Source of the DNA: an uncultured Pirellula sp.
GTDB taxonomy: Bacteria > Planctomycetota > Planctomycetia > Pirellulales > Pirellulaceae
DNA: 9,192 nucleotides
Direction of reading: 5' to 3'
Assembly: GCA_903837255.1 (NCBI GenBank)
Contig: CAILTZ010000471.1
Span: forward strand, 1 to 9,192
Part shown: in pieces, positions 1 to 6,361 of the stretch
Position numbering within the stretch: position 1 is the stretch's first letter
How the letters are laid out: every line of letters begins with the position of its first letter
Program-made: the position numbers and the translations under genes
The notes under the pieces: model-generated
What the model was told of the DNA's origin: nothing
Databases searched by the model: none
Seen by the model: the letters and a program-made list of their open reading frames with translations, nothing else

Positions 1-276
1 ATCAAGCCTTCGGGGGGGACAGAGCATATCCCGGGGCTCAAGATGGGGCTGTCCTTTGCGCCCGATGTGTTATTCTTCTTGACCGACGCAGCGGAGCCCT
101 CTCTGTCCGAGGCACAATTGATCGAGATCCAAAATCGAGCCGAGCGCTCGCTGACCACCATTCACACGGTCCAGTTCAATCACGGCCCGGCTCCCAACGA
201 TGGGTCATGGATCCGCGAACTTGCTGAGAGAAACCGTGGCACCTATCGCTACATCGATATTTCAGGGTTGGAATAG
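1..276 (+). CDS. C-terminal part of a VWA-like domain protein (5' end outside window)
   Basis: The frame is open from the first base to a TAG at 274-276, giving 91 visible residues; the true start lies upstream. The visible part reads like the last third of a von Willebrand A-type fold. A 'GGTEH' block stands where the metal-site Thr loop (GGT.h) of such domains falls. It is followed by a hydrophobic strand 'PDVLFFLTDA' (the 'D.vi.lTDG' position), a helix ('LSEAQLIEIQNRAE'), a further strand ('IHTVQFNHGP') and a closing 'ELAERNRGTYRYIDI', the usual 'LA..tgG.y..v' end of VWA proteins. Planctomycetes carry many such proteins with an N-terminal membrane segment, but none of that is visible here. 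Molecular function is unknown. The stop is 14 nt before upp on the same strand, so co-transcription is likely. The fold assignment is inferred from motif order. Confidence 0.75.
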   Translation: MKPSGGTEHIPGLKMGLSFAPDVLFFLTDAAEPSLSEAQLIEIQNRAERSLTTIHTVQFNHGPAPNDGSWIRELAERNRGTYRYIDISGLE

Positions 277-290
277 GAAACGCACTGATA

Positions 291-920
291 ATGTCCAAGA
301 CCGTTGAACTGCATCATCCATTGGCCAAGCATCACTTGGCGATTTTACGCGACCAATCGACTCCGCCGGTTCTGTTCCGAAACCAAATCCGGTTGCTCTC
401 GATGCTTCTAGCCGTTCGAGCAACTGAGGATCTGAGTTTGACGGAAATCGAGATCGAAACGCCGTTGACACGCATGCGAGCCTCGATGATTGCGCAACGG
501 ATCGCAATCATCCCCATCCTTCGTGCTGGCCTCGGGTTGGTCGAACCGATCCTGGAATTGATCCCCAATGCCGAAGTCTGGCACCTGGGGATGTACCGAG
601 ACGAAGAGACGGCTAAACCGATCGAGTACTACTGCAAACTGCCCAAGGACGATCCGGCGCAAGTCGGATTCGTGCTCGATCCCATGCTGGCTACAGGTGG
701 ATCGATTCGAGTGGCTGTAGCCGCACTGAAGCGTTGGGGGGTTCAAGATGTCAGGGTCCTGAGTGTCATCGCGGCACCTGAGGGGATCCGAGCTCTGCGC
801 GAAGAGCATCCCGATGTTTCGATCTATGTCGGAGCGATCGATCAAGAACTCAACGACCAAAAGTTCATTGTCCCAGGGCTGGGAGATGCTGGCGACCGGA
901 TTTTCAATACAAAACGCTAA
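291..920 (+). CDS. upp: Uracil phosphoribosyltransferase
   Basis: Cytosolic pyrimidine-salvage enzyme that converts uracil and PRPP to UMP and pyrophosphate. The 209-residue length matches the family (E. coli Upp is 208). Landmarks in order are the N-terminal 'HHPLAKHHLAILRD' (8-21), 'IPILRAGLG' (74-82), 'GMYRDEET' (100-107), the PRPP-binding loop 'VLDPMLATGGS' (128-138), 'AAPEGI' (161-166) and the uracil-binding 'PGLGDAGDRIF' (195-205). All of these are intact. The ATG at 291 is preceded by AGGAA (275-279) overlapping the stop of the upstream gene. The gene sits between the VWA-like gene and a sugar-acid dehydratase with gaps of only 14 and 5 nt. That points to one transcript but not to a shared pathway, since no other pyrimidine gene is nearby. 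No PyrR-type attenuator is visible in the short leader. Confidence 0.97.
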   Translation: MSKTVELHHPLAKHHLAILRDQSTPPVLFRNQIRLLSMLLAVRATEDLSLTEIEIETPLTRMRASMIAQRIAIIPILRAGLGLVEPILELIPNAEVWHLGMYRDEETAKPIEYYCKLPKDDPAQVGFVLDPMLATGGSIRVAVAALKRWGVQDVRVLSVIAAPEGIRALREEHPDVSIYVGAIDQELNDQKFIVPGLGDAGDRIFNTKR

Positions 921-925
921 TCCTT

Positions 926-2653
926 ATGACATCTGTGAACGACCCAAAACAACTTCGCTCTGGGCGTTGGTTCGGACCCGACGATCTGCGTAGCTTTGGA
1001 CATCGCTCCAGATTCAAAGGGATGGGGATCGACGACCAAGACTTCCGAGATAAACCGATCATCGGGATCTTGAACACCTGGAGCGAGACGAACACTTGCC
1101 ACTCGCATTTCCGCGAACGTGTCCTTGAGGTCAAGCGAGGTGTTCTTCAGGCGGGTGGATTTCCGATCGAGATCCCAGTGATGAGTCTCGGTGAGATGCT
1201 CATGAAACCCACCACGATGCTCTATCGCAATCTGCTGGCGATGGAGACCGAGGAGGTGCTACGGTGCCACCCCATCGATGCAGCGGTATTGATGGGCGGC
1301 TGTGACAAGACAGTGCCTGCGATGCTCATGGGTGCCATCAGCGCAGACATCCCGAGTGTGTTCCTACCGGCAGGACCGATGCTCAATGCCTACTGGCGCG
1401 ACACGACCCTGGGAAGTGGCACCGATGCTTGGAAGTATTGGGCCGAGCGCTGCGCCGGGAATCTTTGCGAAGAGGATTGGAAGGAAATTGAAAATTGCAT
1501 CGCGAGGTCCGCCGGTACTTGCATGACGATGGGCACCGCATCGACGATGGCTTGCATTGCCGAGGCTCTAGGTTTTACGCTACCTGGGGCCAGCTCCGTG
1601 CCGGCGGTCGTGGCTGAACATTGCCGATTGGCGGTTGCTACAGGCCGGCTGTCTGTCGAGATGGCTTGGAGAAATCGCAAACCCTCCACACTGCTTACAG
1701 CCGGATCGTTTGCCAACGCCATGATCACGCAGCTGACCATCGGTGGATCAACCAACGCGATCGTTCACGTGATTGCGATGGCCGGCAGGGCAAGACTCAA
1801 GGTGACGCTTGGTGACTACGATGCATGGTCGAGAAAGGTTCCAGTTCTTGCGAATATTCGCCCGAGTGGTAAGCACCTGATGGAGGATTTTCATCGGGCC
1901 GGTGGACTGCGAGGATTGTGGACCCGATTGACGGACCTGTTGGATCTATCGTCCAGGCAGGTCACTGGCCGAACACTTGGGGATTCGATTGCCGATGCGA
2001 GAGTTATCGATGAAGATGTTATCCGAACTCGCGAGAACCCGCTTGTTGAACACGGCGGGACCTGTGTGCTGACCGGGAATTTGGCACCCAATGGATGTGT
2101 GATCAAATCCTCGGCATCCTCGGGTCAGTTATTGCGGCATCAAGGTCCTGCGGTGGTATTTGAGAACTATCCCGATTTGAAGAAACGGATCCATGACCCG
2201 GATCTGCCTGTAACGGCAGACTCGGTTTTGGTGCTAAAGGATGCTGGGCCCAACGGAGCGCCAGGGTTCCCCGAATGGGGGATGCTTCCAATCCCGGAAA
2301 AGTTGCTCAAACAGGGGGTCCGGGATATGGTTCGGATCTCCGATGCGAGGATGAGTGGAACAAGCTATGGGACTTGTGTCCTTCACGTTTCACCGGAATC
2401 TCGACTGGGCGGTCCGTTGGCATGGGTCCAGACAGGAGATAGGATCGAGTTGGATGTTCCCGCTCGTCGGATATCGCTTCTGGTGGACGACCAGGAACTG
2501 GCTCGCCGCAAAGAGGCTTGGGTCCCCCCCCGCGAACACGCATCTCGAGGCTACACTTGGCTTTACACGCAGCATGTGACACAAGCGGATCGCGGTTGCG
2601 ACTTCGATTTTCTCGAAGGTGGCGACTACGGAAAAGAGCCCGATATTTTTTAG
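926..2653 (+). CDS. IlvD/EDD-family dehydratase, sugar-acid (arabinonate dehydratase-like) type
   Basis: Fe-S dehydratase of 575 residues. The family removes water from 2,3-dihydroxy acids: dihydroxy-acid dehydratase (IlvD), phosphogluconate dehydratase (Edd) and the aldonate dehydratases. Cluster-ligand candidates are Cys58 ('NTCHSH'), Cys126 ('GGCDKT') and Cys199 ('GTCMTMGTAS'). Lys128, next to the second Cys, is the usual metal-binding carbamoylated Lys. Ser477 in 'DARMSGTSYGT' is the likely catalytic serine. The N-terminus ('RSGRWF..DDLRSFGHRSR'), 'GSGTDAWKYW' (163-171) and the C-terminal 'QADRGCDFDFL' fit, from memory, the L-arabinonate/D-xylonate dehydratase branch rather than biosynthetic IlvD, so a sugar-acid substrate is inferred. 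The start is 5 nt after the upp stop with no clear Shine-Dalgarno sequence, consistent with translational coupling. No sugar transporter, aldolase or regulator is visible beside it. It could still be annotated ilvD by distant homology; exact substrate is unknown. Confidence 0.9.
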   Translation: MTSVNDPKQLRSGRWFGPDDLRSFGHRSRFKGMGIDDQDFRDKPIIGILNTWSETNTCHSHFRERVLEVKRGVLQAGGFPIEIPVMSLGEMLMKPTTMLYRNLLAMETEEVLRCHPIDAAVLMGGCDKTVPAMLMGAISADIPSVFLPAGPMLNAYWRDTTLGSGTDAWKYWAERCAGNLCEEDWKEIENCIARSAGTCMTMGTASTMACIAEALGFTLPGASSVPAVVAEHCRLAVATGRLSVEMAWRNRKPSTLLTAGSFANAMITQLTIGGSTNAIVHVIAMAGRARLKVTLGDYDAWSRKVPVLANIRPSGKHLMEDFHRAGGLRGLWTRLTDLLDLSSRQVTGRTLGDSIADARVIDEDVIRTRENPLVEHGGTCVLTGNLAPNGCVIKSSASSGQLLRHQGPAVVFENYPDLKKRIHDPDLPVTADSVLVLKDAGPNGAPGFPEWGMLPIPEKLLKQGVRDMVRISDARMSGTSYGTCVLHVSPESRLGGPLAWVQTGDRIELDVPARRISLLVDDQELARRKEAWVPPREHASRGYTWLYTQHVTQADRGCDFDFLEGGDYGKEPDIF

Positions 2654-2703
2654 GGCCTAATCGGCAAAGCGATTCGTAACTCGCAAACGAGCCACCGTTG
2701 GAA

Positions 2704-4014
2704 TCACCGCGAGGATTTTTTGGCCGGTTTGATTTCCTCGACAATACTGATCCATGAACCGTCCGACACGCGAGTCTCGATGCGCTGCCCAGGTCGAGTT
2801 TGTTCCACTCGAGATAAGACGACTCCGTGCTGGACATCCATGGCGAGCGAGTAGCCGCGGGCAAGTGTTTTTAAGGGACTGATCGTCTCGAGTCGACTGG
2901 CGAGCTTGTCGAACTCAAACTGTCTTTTCTCTGTTTGACGATCGATCCCTTCGGTCAATCGATAGTCGATTTCGTCGAGTCGCTGGACTAAAGAATCGAA
3001 CATCCTATCGGGTTGCTCGATGACCGGGCGACGGACCAATCCGTTGAGTCGAGATTCTAGCTCTCGAATTTTGCTCGCTACCATCGATGCCAACCTCAAC
3101 TTTGAGGATTGGAGCGTTTCGAGAATCTCATCTCGGCTGGGTGCGATCCGCTCGGCGGCTTCGGATGGAGTCAAAGCTCGCACGTCGGCGACTAAGTCGC
3201 AGAGGGTCACATCGATTTCGTGCCCCACGGCCGATACCACCGGGACCTTGGAGGCAGCTACGGCTCGAACAACGATCTCTTCGTTGAATGCCCAAAGGTC
3301 TTCGATGGAACCGCCACCGCGCCCCACCACCAGCACGTCTAAAGCTGGATCGATTCGATTTGCCAACTCGATGCCTTTGGCAATCTCCTCGGCAGCTCCT
3401 GTGCCTTGGACTTTTGCGGGGATTACTAGAACGTTCATCTGCGGCCAACGCCGTCGCAGGACCTCTAGGAAATCGTGGATCGCAGCACCATGTGGGCTGG
3501 TCACGAATCCAATCCTCTGGGGAAACCGTGGCAACGGACGCTTGCGATCCTGGAGAAAAAGCCCCTCTGCGGCTAACATCGCATGCAACTTGCGAAAAGC
3601 GATTTGCAAAGGCCCCAGGCCTTGTGGCTCGAGCTTTTGCAGCACGACCTGATAAGTCCCCCTTGGACCATAAACATCCAACTTGCCCATCCCCAGGACA
3701 GCCATCCCTTCCTTGATGTCGAACTTGCATCGCTCCCAACTGGATCTCCAGATCACCGCTCCAATTTGGCTCGTCGCATCCTTGATCGTCAGATAGACAT
3801 GCCCTGAGCTCGCTTTGGTCACGTTGCTGACTTCGCCAGCGATCCAGAAGCTCGATAAGTTTTGGTCCAGCGTTCGTTTGATCCATGCGGTCAGTTGAGA
3901 GACCGACAGCGGACTCTCGTCGGACTTGCCCGGCGCGTCCGTCTTTTGGCTGGTTGTTTTCTTCGAGCTGGAGAAAAAATCGTCGGCTTCATCACCAAAG
4001 AGGAATCCCGTCAT
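2704..4014 (-). CDS. xseA: Exodeoxyribonuclease VII large subunit
   Basis: Catalytic subunit of exonuclease VII, which degrades single-stranded DNA in both directions in the cytosol and acts in mismatch repair and recombination. The protein has 436 residues from the chosen start (E. coli XseA has 456). Residues 1-36 are a polar Ser/Lys/Asp-rich lead. Residues about 37-130 form the OB-fold ('SVSQLTAWIK', 'WIAGEVSN', 'GHVYLTIKD'). The nuclease domain contains 'GFVTSPHGAAIHD' (169-181), 'GRGGGSIEDLWAFN' (231-244) and 'SAVGHEIDVTLCDLVAD' (261-277). Asp181, Arg232, His265 and Asp268 match the catalytic set known from E. coli. A charged helical region (about 290-375) should bind XseB, and 'LKTLARGYSL' lies near the end. 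The ATG at 4014 is preferred because GGAAGGA lies 6 nt before it; an ATG at 4158 would add 48 atypical residues. No xseB is adjacent. The 3' end converges on the upstream operon with a 50-nt gap and no clear terminator. Confidence 0.96.
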   Translation of the reverse strand: MTGFLFGDEADDFFSSSKKTTSQKTDAPGKSDESPLSVSQLTAWIKRTLDQNLSSFWIAGEVSNVTKASSGHVYLTIKDATSQIGAVIWRSSWERCKFDIKEGMAVLGMGKLDVYGPRGTYQVVLQKLEPQGLGPLQIAFRKLHAMLAAEGLFLQDRKRPLPRFPQRIGFVTSPHGAAIHDFLEVLRRRWPQMNVLVIPAKVQGTGAAEEIAKGIELANRIDPALDVLVVGRGGGSIEDLWAFNEEIVVRAVAASKVPVVSAVGHEIDVTLCDLVADVRALTPSEAAERIAPSRDEILETLQSSKLRLASMVASKIRELESRLNGLVRRPVIEQPDRMFDSLVQRLDEIDYRLTEGIDRQTEKRQFEFDKLASRLETISPLKTLARGYSLAMDVQHGVVLSRVEQTRPGQRIETRVSDGSWISIVEEIKPAKKSSR

Positions 4015-4020
4015 CGCCCA

Positions 4021-4027
4021 TCCTTCC
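4021..4027 (-). promoter_or_regulatory. Ribosome binding site deciding the xseA start
   Basis: On the minus strand GGAAGGA (4027 down to 4021) stands 6 nt upstream of the ATG at 4014-4012. It is one of the few strong Shine-Dalgarno sequences in the window and decides the xseA start against the in-frame ATG at 4158. Confidence 0.75.
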
Positions 4028-4063
4028 GTGCCAAATGTTACGTCTACTTTTACTTCCTCGCGA

Positions 4064-4069
4064 ATTGTA
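4064..4069 (-). promoter_or_regulatory. Weak candidate -10 element for xseA
   Basis: On the minus strand TACAAT (4069 down to 4064) resembles a sigma-70 -10 box about 50 nt upstream of the preferred xseA start. The 17-nt spacer leads to GATTAA, a poor -35. A chance match is quite possible; it is listed because xseA is cut off from upstream read-through by the amt terminator and so needs its own promoter. Confidence 0.2.
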
Positions 4070-4386
4070 ACCTTTTTGCATCGGTTTTTAATCTGATCGG
4101 GCACAAACGTGGCATCATGGGGAGACGCTAGCCATTCACACGCAAGAGAGGCCACCACCCGGCTTCACGCCTGTGAGGCGGGAAGAGCAATGGGGTCAGA
4201 GCGCAATGCAGATGCGCCAGCAGGACATCGAAGGTAGCTGGCAGTTACGCCTCCACCGGACGAGTCAGCTGGTAGGTTCCGAGCGCACCTGTGATGATGT
4301 GGAGCTATCTAGGCTTCCCTTCGAGTACCAGTACGGATAGGACCACTAGCATAGGTTCGTAGCCACAATATTTCCTGGATATCTAT

Positions 4387-4431
4387 AAAAAAAGGGAAAC
4401 AAGGCTGGGTTCAACCCAAGCCTTGTTTCCC
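4387..4431 (-). terminator. Intrinsic terminator of the amt gene
   Basis: Read on the minus strand, a 13-bp perfect stem (arm GGGAAACAAGGCT at 4394-4406 and its complement at 4419-4431) is extended by one bulged base and 4 more base pairs closed by a 3-nt loop. Seven T residues follow directly (4393 down to 4387). It begins 51 nt after the amt stop codon. On the plus strand the hairpin is followed by TCGATTG with no T-tract, so it acts as a one-way terminator for amt and separates it from xseA. Confidence 0.95.
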
Positions 4432-4482
4432 TCGATTGTTCGCCCCGGGCTTAGAAAAAAGAAAATAAATAGCGAACGGAAA

Positions 4483-5931
4483 CTAGGAGATCGTGTAGGC
4501 CGTCTCGGCATGATCGCTCAGGTCGAGTCCCATCTTCTCGCCATCCTCGGTAGTCCTCAGACCGATCGTAAGATCGATCACCTTGAGAATCAGCGCCGTG
4601 ATGATTGCAGAGTAGATGATGGTGATGCCGACCGCTTTGGCTTGTAGGAGCAGTTGTGCGATGCTGCCACCGGCACGGTTGACACCCACACCCTGCAGGG
4701 CCAACAAACCCGTGGCCAAGGAGCCGAAGATGCCTGACACGCCGTGGACCCCGAAAACATCTAGCGAATCGTCGTACTTCATGGCTGGTTTCACGAACGC
4801 CACAAAGATGTAACTGACGATCGTTGCTCCGAGCCCAATGATCAATGCACCTTTGACATCAACGAACCCAGCCGCAGGTGTGATACCGACTAGACCAGCG
4901 ACCACACCGGTGATCATTCCTAACACCGTCGGCTTACCATTTCGAACGATCTCAATCAAGGCCCAGGTCAAACCGGCCATGGCCGCCGCAACCTGCGTGG
5001 TCACGAAGGCTTGAACAGCCTGAGGTGTCGCACCGAAAGCGCTACCGCCGTTGAAACCGAACCATCCAAACCACAGGATCCCTGCACCTAGCACTGCGAA
5101 GGGCAAGTTGTGAGGCGGGTTGATCTGCTTGGGAAATCCACGACGTGGCCCGATCATCAAGCACGCAACCAAAGCCGCAATACCTGCATTGATGTGAACC
5201 ACTGTACCACCAGCAAAGTCGAGTGCACCTTCGGGAACCGCATCCTTGGCATTGAAGCTACCCAACCCGAAAATCGGGTGAGTAGGTCCGAACCAAACCC
5301 AGTGAGCCACTGGGCAATAGACGACCAGTGACCACACAGCGACGAAGACCGTGAAGGCCAAGAATTTCATCCGTTCAGCAAAGGCTCCGACCATTAGCGC
5401 CGGGGTGATGATCGCGAACATCATTTGAAAAACCATGAAAGTCTGCTGGCTGAGGCCTAGCTTAACTCCTGTCACTGGCTCGAATGAGGCGTCGGTCGCA
5501 ACGCCGTTTAGCAAGAAATGCGTCATCGGGTTTCCACAGAATCCGCCGCCAATCTCGGAACCCGAGAAGGCAATGCTATATCCGACAAGAACCCAAAGGA
5601 CCGTCACCACGGCCATGCACATGAAGCACTGCATCAGAATGCTCAGCACGTTCTTGCGTCCCACCAGACCTCCATAGAAAAAGGCCAAACCAGGAGTCAT
5701 GAACAACACCAAGGCTGCACTTGCCAACATCCAAGCTTGATCGCCGGAATTGAGCGTCGAAGTTGCAGCAGTGGGAGCCGGGGCTGTTTCCGCCACCGGA
5801 GTCAGAGGTCCTGGCGACTCGGCCACAGGTGCCTGTGGTGTCGCAACCGCTTCCGTCGCTGCGTCCTGAGCGAACAGCAAGCCACTGCATAGCAATTGGA
5901 AAGCAACAAAACTTTTTAGCCAACGAATCAT
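4483..5931 (-). CDS. amt: Ammonium transporter (Amt family) with signal peptide
   Basis: Inner-membrane channel conducting ammonium/ammonia, normally a trimer with 11 membrane helices per subunit; 482 residues. Residues 1-22 look like a cleavable signal peptide ('MIRWLKSF' then a hydrophobic core ending 'LLFA|Q'). Residues about 23-60 are an Ala/Pro/Thr-rich stretch. The Amt domain starts at about 62 ('NSGDQAWML') and keeps the family signatures: 'FFYGGLVGRKN' (84-94), 'FAIITPALMVGAFAERMKF' (172-190), 'DFAGGTVVHINAG' (Asp238, His246), 'WFGWFGFNGGSA' (287-298) and 'DVFGVHGVSG' (His396). His246 and His396 form the pore twin-His pair. The C-terminal tail 'GLDLSDHAETAY' matches the region that contacts the PII protein GlnK. 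No glnB/glnK lies beside it, unlike the common glnK-amtB operon. It has its own sigma-54-type promoter upstream and a strong terminator downstream. Confidence 0.96.
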   Translation of the reverse strand: MIRWLKSFVAFQLLCSGLLFAQDAATEAVATPQAPVAESPGPLTPVAETAPAPTAATSTLNSGDQAWMLASAALVLFMTPGLAFFYGGLVGRKNVLSILMQCFMCMAVVTVLWVLVGYSIAFSGSEIGGGFCGNPMTHFLLNGVATDASFEPVTGVKLGLSQQTFMVFQMMFAIITPALMVGAFAERMKFLAFTVFVAVWSLVVYCPVAHWVWFGPTHPIFGLGSFNAKDAVPEGALDFAGGTVVHINAGIAALVACLMIGPRRGFPKQINPPHNLPFAVLGAGILWFGWFGFNGGSAFGATPQAVQAFVTTQVAAAMAGLTWALIEIVRNGKPTVLGMITGVVAGLVGITPAAGFVDVKGALIIGLGATIVSYIFVAFVKPAMKYDDSLDVFGVHGVSGIFGSLATGLLALQGVGVNRAGGSIAQLLLQAKAVGITIIYSAIITALILKVIDLTIGLRTTEDGEKMGLDLSDHAETAYTIS

Positions 5932-5951
5932 TTCAAAAACCGCCTTTTTCG

Positions 5952-5995
5952 ATTCTCTCCGTTTCGAGCCGCCAGTAGACTCTTGCTGAGAGAAT
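5952..5995 (-). promoter_or_regulatory. Possible stem-loop in the amt leader
   Basis: A perfect 8-bp inverted repeat, ATTCTCTC (5952-5959) and GAGAGAAT (5988-5995), lies inside the predicted amt 5' untranslated region, starting about 20 nt after the inferred transcription start and ending 20 nt before the ATG. The loop would be 28 nt. It may be a leader hairpin affecting translation or mRNA stability, but it matches no riboswitch class I know and may be chance. Confidence 0.35.
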
Positions 5996-6021
5996 GCACA
6001 AGTCCACCGCCTGAGTGTCGA

Positions 6022-6090
6022 GCTAGCAAATGCGGGGCCAAACAGATTCAGCTATTCTAATGCTCTGCTTTCCTTCGGTATTTTGCTAGC
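6022..6090. repeat. 9-bp inverted repeat overlapping the amt -12 element
   Basis: GCTAGCAAA (6022-6030) and TTTGCTAGC (6082-6090) are perfect inverted copies separated by 51 nt. One arm covers the GC of the -12 element. The second arm is not part of a divergent sigma-54 promoter, since no GG lies at the right distance. The pair could be paired regulator sites or chance. Confidence 0.4.
6025..6040 (-). promoter_or_regulatory. Sigma-54 (RpoN) type -24/-12 promoter of amt
   Basis: On the minus strand 6040 down to 6025 reads TGGCCCCGCATTTGCT. The consensus is TGGCACG-N4-TTGCT. The invariant GG (6039-6038) and GC (6027-6026) are separated by exactly 10 nt, and only two positions of the conserved blocks differ. 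The start point would be near 6014, giving an 83-nt leader to the amt ATG. Ammonium transporters are classic RpoN/NtrC targets in other bacteria, which supports the assignment. Use of this promoter would require an activator ATPase bound upstream (about 6100-6200). No clear NtrC consensus site is visible there. Confidence 0.7.
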
Positions 6091-6262
6091 GGATTATTTT
6101 CGTAAGTTTTCATCAATCCGACCGAGGCAGATTTTGGAGTTGGTGGGTGCCTAGATGCGGCGCACACATCGAAAAAACGCGTATTTTGTTCGCAATATCA
6201 AAGACTATGACCAATTGGTGATCCTAAAAAGGGCTCCAAGGCCGTAAACTCGATCCTTGGGA

Positions 6263-6302
6263 TTTTGGAATCGATTTTTTGGAATCGAAAACGGTTGGAA
6301 TC
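6263..6302. repeat. Direct repeats of TTTTGGAATCGA upstream of the deacetylase gene
   Basis: TTTTGGAATCGA occurs at 6263-6274 and again at 6277-6288, a perfect 12-bp copy with 14-nt period. A diverged third copy (GGTTGGAATCCG) has its GGAATC core at 6297-6302. Cores therefore start at 6267, 6281 and 6297. They lie about 60-100 nt upstream of the start codon at 6362, where an activator or repressor would bind. The regulator is unknown. Confidence 0.5.
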
Positions 6303-6350
6303 CGGATACACTACTGCCGTCGGGTTCGCAACAAAACTGGGCAGTCACTT

Positions 6351-6354
6351 AGGA
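6351..6354 (+). promoter_or_regulatory. Ribosome binding site deciding the deacetylase start
   Basis: AGGA (6351-6354) lies 7 nt before the ATG at 6362. A TTG two codons earlier (6356) would have only 1 nt of spacing, so the ATG is preferred. Confidence 0.6.
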
Positions 6355-6361
6355 TTTGAGC

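Larger units (their letters stand above)
4015..4386. other. Intergenic region between xseA and the amt terminator; hairpin-rich, with a small open frame
   Basis: No recognised gene lies here. The right half of the xseA leader occupies 4015 to about 4130. Beyond it several short inverted repeats cluster: CGCC/GGCG around 4169-4180, GCGCA/TGCGC (4201-4205 with 4213-4217, 7-nt loop), and AGCTGGC (about 4236-4242) with GTCAGCT about 20 nt on (7 bp with one G-U). A plus-strand frame is open from 4092 to TAG 4338-4340. It could start at ATG 4206 (44 residues, 'MQMRQQDIEGSW...') or GTG 4173 (55 residues). Neither has a Shine-Dalgarno sequence and I recognise no homology. Third codon positions in the 44-codon stretch are rich in G/C (31 of 44). 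It could be a structured RNA, a remnant of a mobile element, a small gene or plain spacer. Confidence 0.3.
5932..6361. other. Divergent intergenic region between amt and the PIG-L deacetylase gene
   Basis: This 430-nt region contains no gene. The amt side (5932-6040) holds the leader and the -24/-12 promoter. Further up are an imperfect dyad (TGGGTGCC 6144-6151 and GGCGCACA 6159-6166, 6 of 8 matching) and a perfect 10-bp palindrome ACCAATTGGT (6210-6219). On the deacetylase side are a 12-bp direct repeat (6263-6288) and a Shine-Dalgarno sequence at 6351-6354. I see no convincing sigma-70 -35/-10 pair for the rightward gene. Confidence 0.7.

Noticed and set aside
332..860. Long reverse-strand and other-frame ORFs across upp, the dehydratase, xseA, bshB1 and ribF
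   Set aside because: They overlap clearly identified genes, have low-complexity Arg/Ser-rich translations and show no family motifs; they are codon-bias shadows.
2654..2703. Shared terminator between the converging dehydratase and xseA genes
   Set aside because: Only a 4-bp CTCG/CGAG hairpin (2680-2691) without a T-tract on either strand.
4015..4158. 48-residue N-terminal extension of XseA from ATG 4158
   Set aside because: The extension is unlike the family and has no ribosome binding site, whereas ATG 4014 has GGAAGGA at 6 nt.
4256..4360. tRNA-like D-arm ('GTCAGCTGGTAGG') and a T-loop-like 'GGTTCGTAGCC' further on
   Set aside because: No matching acceptor or anticodon stems and the spacing is wrong; the pieces do not fold into a tRNA.
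6144..6166. NtrC enhancer site for the amt promoter
   Set aside because: The dyad TGGGTGCC/GGCGCACA has half-sites in the wrong orientation and sequence for the known TGCACC-N5-GGTGCA consensus; only the distance from the promoter is suitable.
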